The translations under genes and the position numbers were made by a program. The notes below the pieces were generated by a model, which had not been told where the DNA came from, searched no databases, and worked only from the letters and a program-made list of their open reading frames with translations. A stretch of DNA of 64,000 nucleotides from Streptococcus tangpeifui (lineage in GTDB: Bacteria > Bacillota > Bacilli > Lactobacillales > Streptococcaceae): assembly GCF_011038795.1 (NCBI RefSeq), contig NZ_JAAKDU010000001.1, positions 124,001-188,000 of the forward strand, given 5' to 3'. This document shows, one piece after another, positions 62,962-64,000 of the stretch. How positions within the stretch are numbered: position 1 is the stretch's first letter; each line of letters begins with the position of its first letter.

Positions 62962-64000
62962 ATGACTAAACTTAGAGAAGATATTCGTAACGTCGCTATC
63001 ATTGCCCACGTTGACCATGGGAAAACAACCTTGGTAGATGAGCTCTTGAAACAATCTCATACACTGGATGAACATAAAGAGTTGCAAGAGCGAGCGATGG
63101 ACTCTAACGATTTGGAGAAAGAGCGTGGGATTACTATTCTAGCTAAGAATACTGCCGTTGCCTACAATGGTACACGCATTAATATTATGGATACCCCAGG
63201 ACACGCCGATTTCGGTGGTGAAGTGGAACGAATCATGAAGATGGTTGACGGGGTTGTCTTGGTTGTAGATGCCTACGAAGGAACAATGCCACAAACACGT
63301 TTTGTGCTGAAAAAAGCTTTGGAACAGAATCTAATTCCAATCGTTGTGGTTAACAAGATTGATAAGCCAGCAGCTCGTCCAGCAGAAGTTGTTGATGAAG
63401 TGCTGGAGCTCTTCATTGAACTTGGTGCTGATGATGAACAGTTGGATTTCCCAGTCGTTTATGCGTCAGCTATCAATGGAACTTCGTCTATGTCAGATAA
63501 TCCAGCTGATCAAGCACATACTATGGAACCAGTCTTTGATACCATCATTGATCATATTCCAGCACCAATTGATAACTCTGATGAGCCTCTACAATTTCAA
63601 GTTTCTCTTTTGGATTACAATGATTTCGTTGGCCGTATTGGTATCGGGCGTGTTTTCCGCGGTAAAATTAAGGTCGGTGACCAAGTTACCCTGTCTAAAT
63701 TGGACGGGACAACTAAGAATTTCCGTGTTACCAAGCTCTTTGGTTTCTTCGGTCTTGAACGTCGAGAAATTGACGAAGCTAAGGCTGGTGACTTGATTGC
63801 CGTTTCGGGTATGGAAGATATCTTCGTCGGTGAAACTATCACACCAACCGATGCTGTTGAACCATTGCCAATTCTTCACATTGATGAACCAACCTTGCAA
63901 ATGACTTTCTTGGCTAATAATTCACCATTTGCTGGCCGTGAAGGAAAATGGGTAACCTCACGTAAGGTTGAAGAACGTCTCCTGTCTGAATTGCAGACTG
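62962..64000 (+). CDS. typA: Ribosome-associated GTPase TypA/BipA, 5' part
   Basis: Translational GTPase acting in ribosome assembly at low temperature and in stress. The first 346 codons are in the window; the frame is open to the right edge. G1 [10 protein letters not shown], switch ERGITI, G3 [14 protein letters not shown] and G4 NKIDKP are all present, followed by domain II ([19 protein letters not shown]). CGAGGAAG precedes the ATG. Confidence 0.97.
   Translation, partial: MTKLREDIRNVAIIAHVDHGKTTLVDELLKQSHTLDEHKELQERAMDSNDLEKERGITILAKNTAVAYNGTRINIMDTPGHADFGGEVERIMKMVDGVVLVVDAYEGTMPQTRFVLKKALEQNLIPIVVVNKIDKPAARPAEVVDEVLELFIELGADDEQLDFPVVYASAINGTSSMSDNPADQAHTMEPVFDTIIDHIPAPIDNSDEPLQFQVSLLDYNDFVGRIGIGRVFRGKIKVGDQVTLSKLDGTTKNFRVTKLFGFFGLERREIDEAKAGDLIAVSGMEDIFVGETITPTDAVEPLPILHIDEPTLQMTFLANNSPFAGREGKWVTSRKVEERLLSELQT

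Noticed and set aside
1..64000. tRNA genes, rRNA genes, CRISPR arrays, prophage or intact insertion sequences
   Set aside because: Looked for by eye in spacers on both strands; no cloverleaf, regular spacer-repeat array, transposase or phage gene was recognised.

Overview
The window looks like the chromosome of a low-GC Gram-positive coccus of the genus Streptococcus, most likely from the mutans group or a near relative. Supporting signs are the competence genes comEA-comEC and coiA next to pepF, an orphan CovR/GcrR-type regulator beside nrdR-dnaB-dnaI-der, the hprK-lgt-DUF948-YtxH operon, the DUF3042-miaA pair, DUF3270, and a tailed lipoprotein-type YidC next to acylphosphatase. The species call is inference; no rRNA gene is present. 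No tRNA, CRISPR array, prophage or intact insertion sequence was seen.

Region 1 (1-9069) is housekeeping: ktrB (cut by the left edge) and rsmG on the minus strand; lemA and htpX; yceD; a CovR-like regulator with a damaged receiver; nrdR, dnaB and dnaI (nucleotide-pool control and helicase loading); and der. Region 2 (9070-20671) follows a decayed spacer: an aldo/keto reductase with a MerR-type promoter, an HhH-GPD DNA repair protein, two GNAT acetyltransferases, a SWIM-SNF2 helicase, murC, mltG and greA. Region 3 (20672-32750) holds yidC2-like, acylphosphatase, an RNA methyltransferase, an HD protein, a BI-1 protein, lipoproteins, miaA, tex, a SprT-like protein, pspC and the hprK-lgt operon.

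Region 4 (32750-47340) holds a lipoprotein, a U32/TrhP1 protein, plsC, the com operon (with a 29-codon membrane peptide ahead of comEA), two DUF805 proteins, holA, sodA and a beta-lactamase-fold protein. Four spacers here carry copies of a modular intergenic repeat with conserved hairpins. Region 5 (47340-52650) has queA, a nagB gene with two NagR-like boxes, an rsuA-type gene, a GyrI-like protein, and an FMN riboswitch controlling ribU plus a creatininase-family gene broken by one frameshift. A decayed reverse-strand reading frame with a histone-fold pattern lies in the ribU leader.

Region 6 (52650-59160) is accessory: a 41-codon membrane peptide, SDR-AraC-HXXEE, a LytTR-DUF3021 pair followed by a CPBP protease and a ketopantoate-reductase-fold protein without its lysine, and a TetR-membrane protein pair. 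Region 7 (59160-64000) holds a YkgJ-type protein, coiA-pepF and the start of typA.

Across the window six genes (TrmH-type methyltransferase, tex, U32, holA, rsuA-type, lytTR) start 6-9 bases after an extended -10 box with no ribosome binding site, so they are probably translated from leaderless or nearly leaderless mRNAs.
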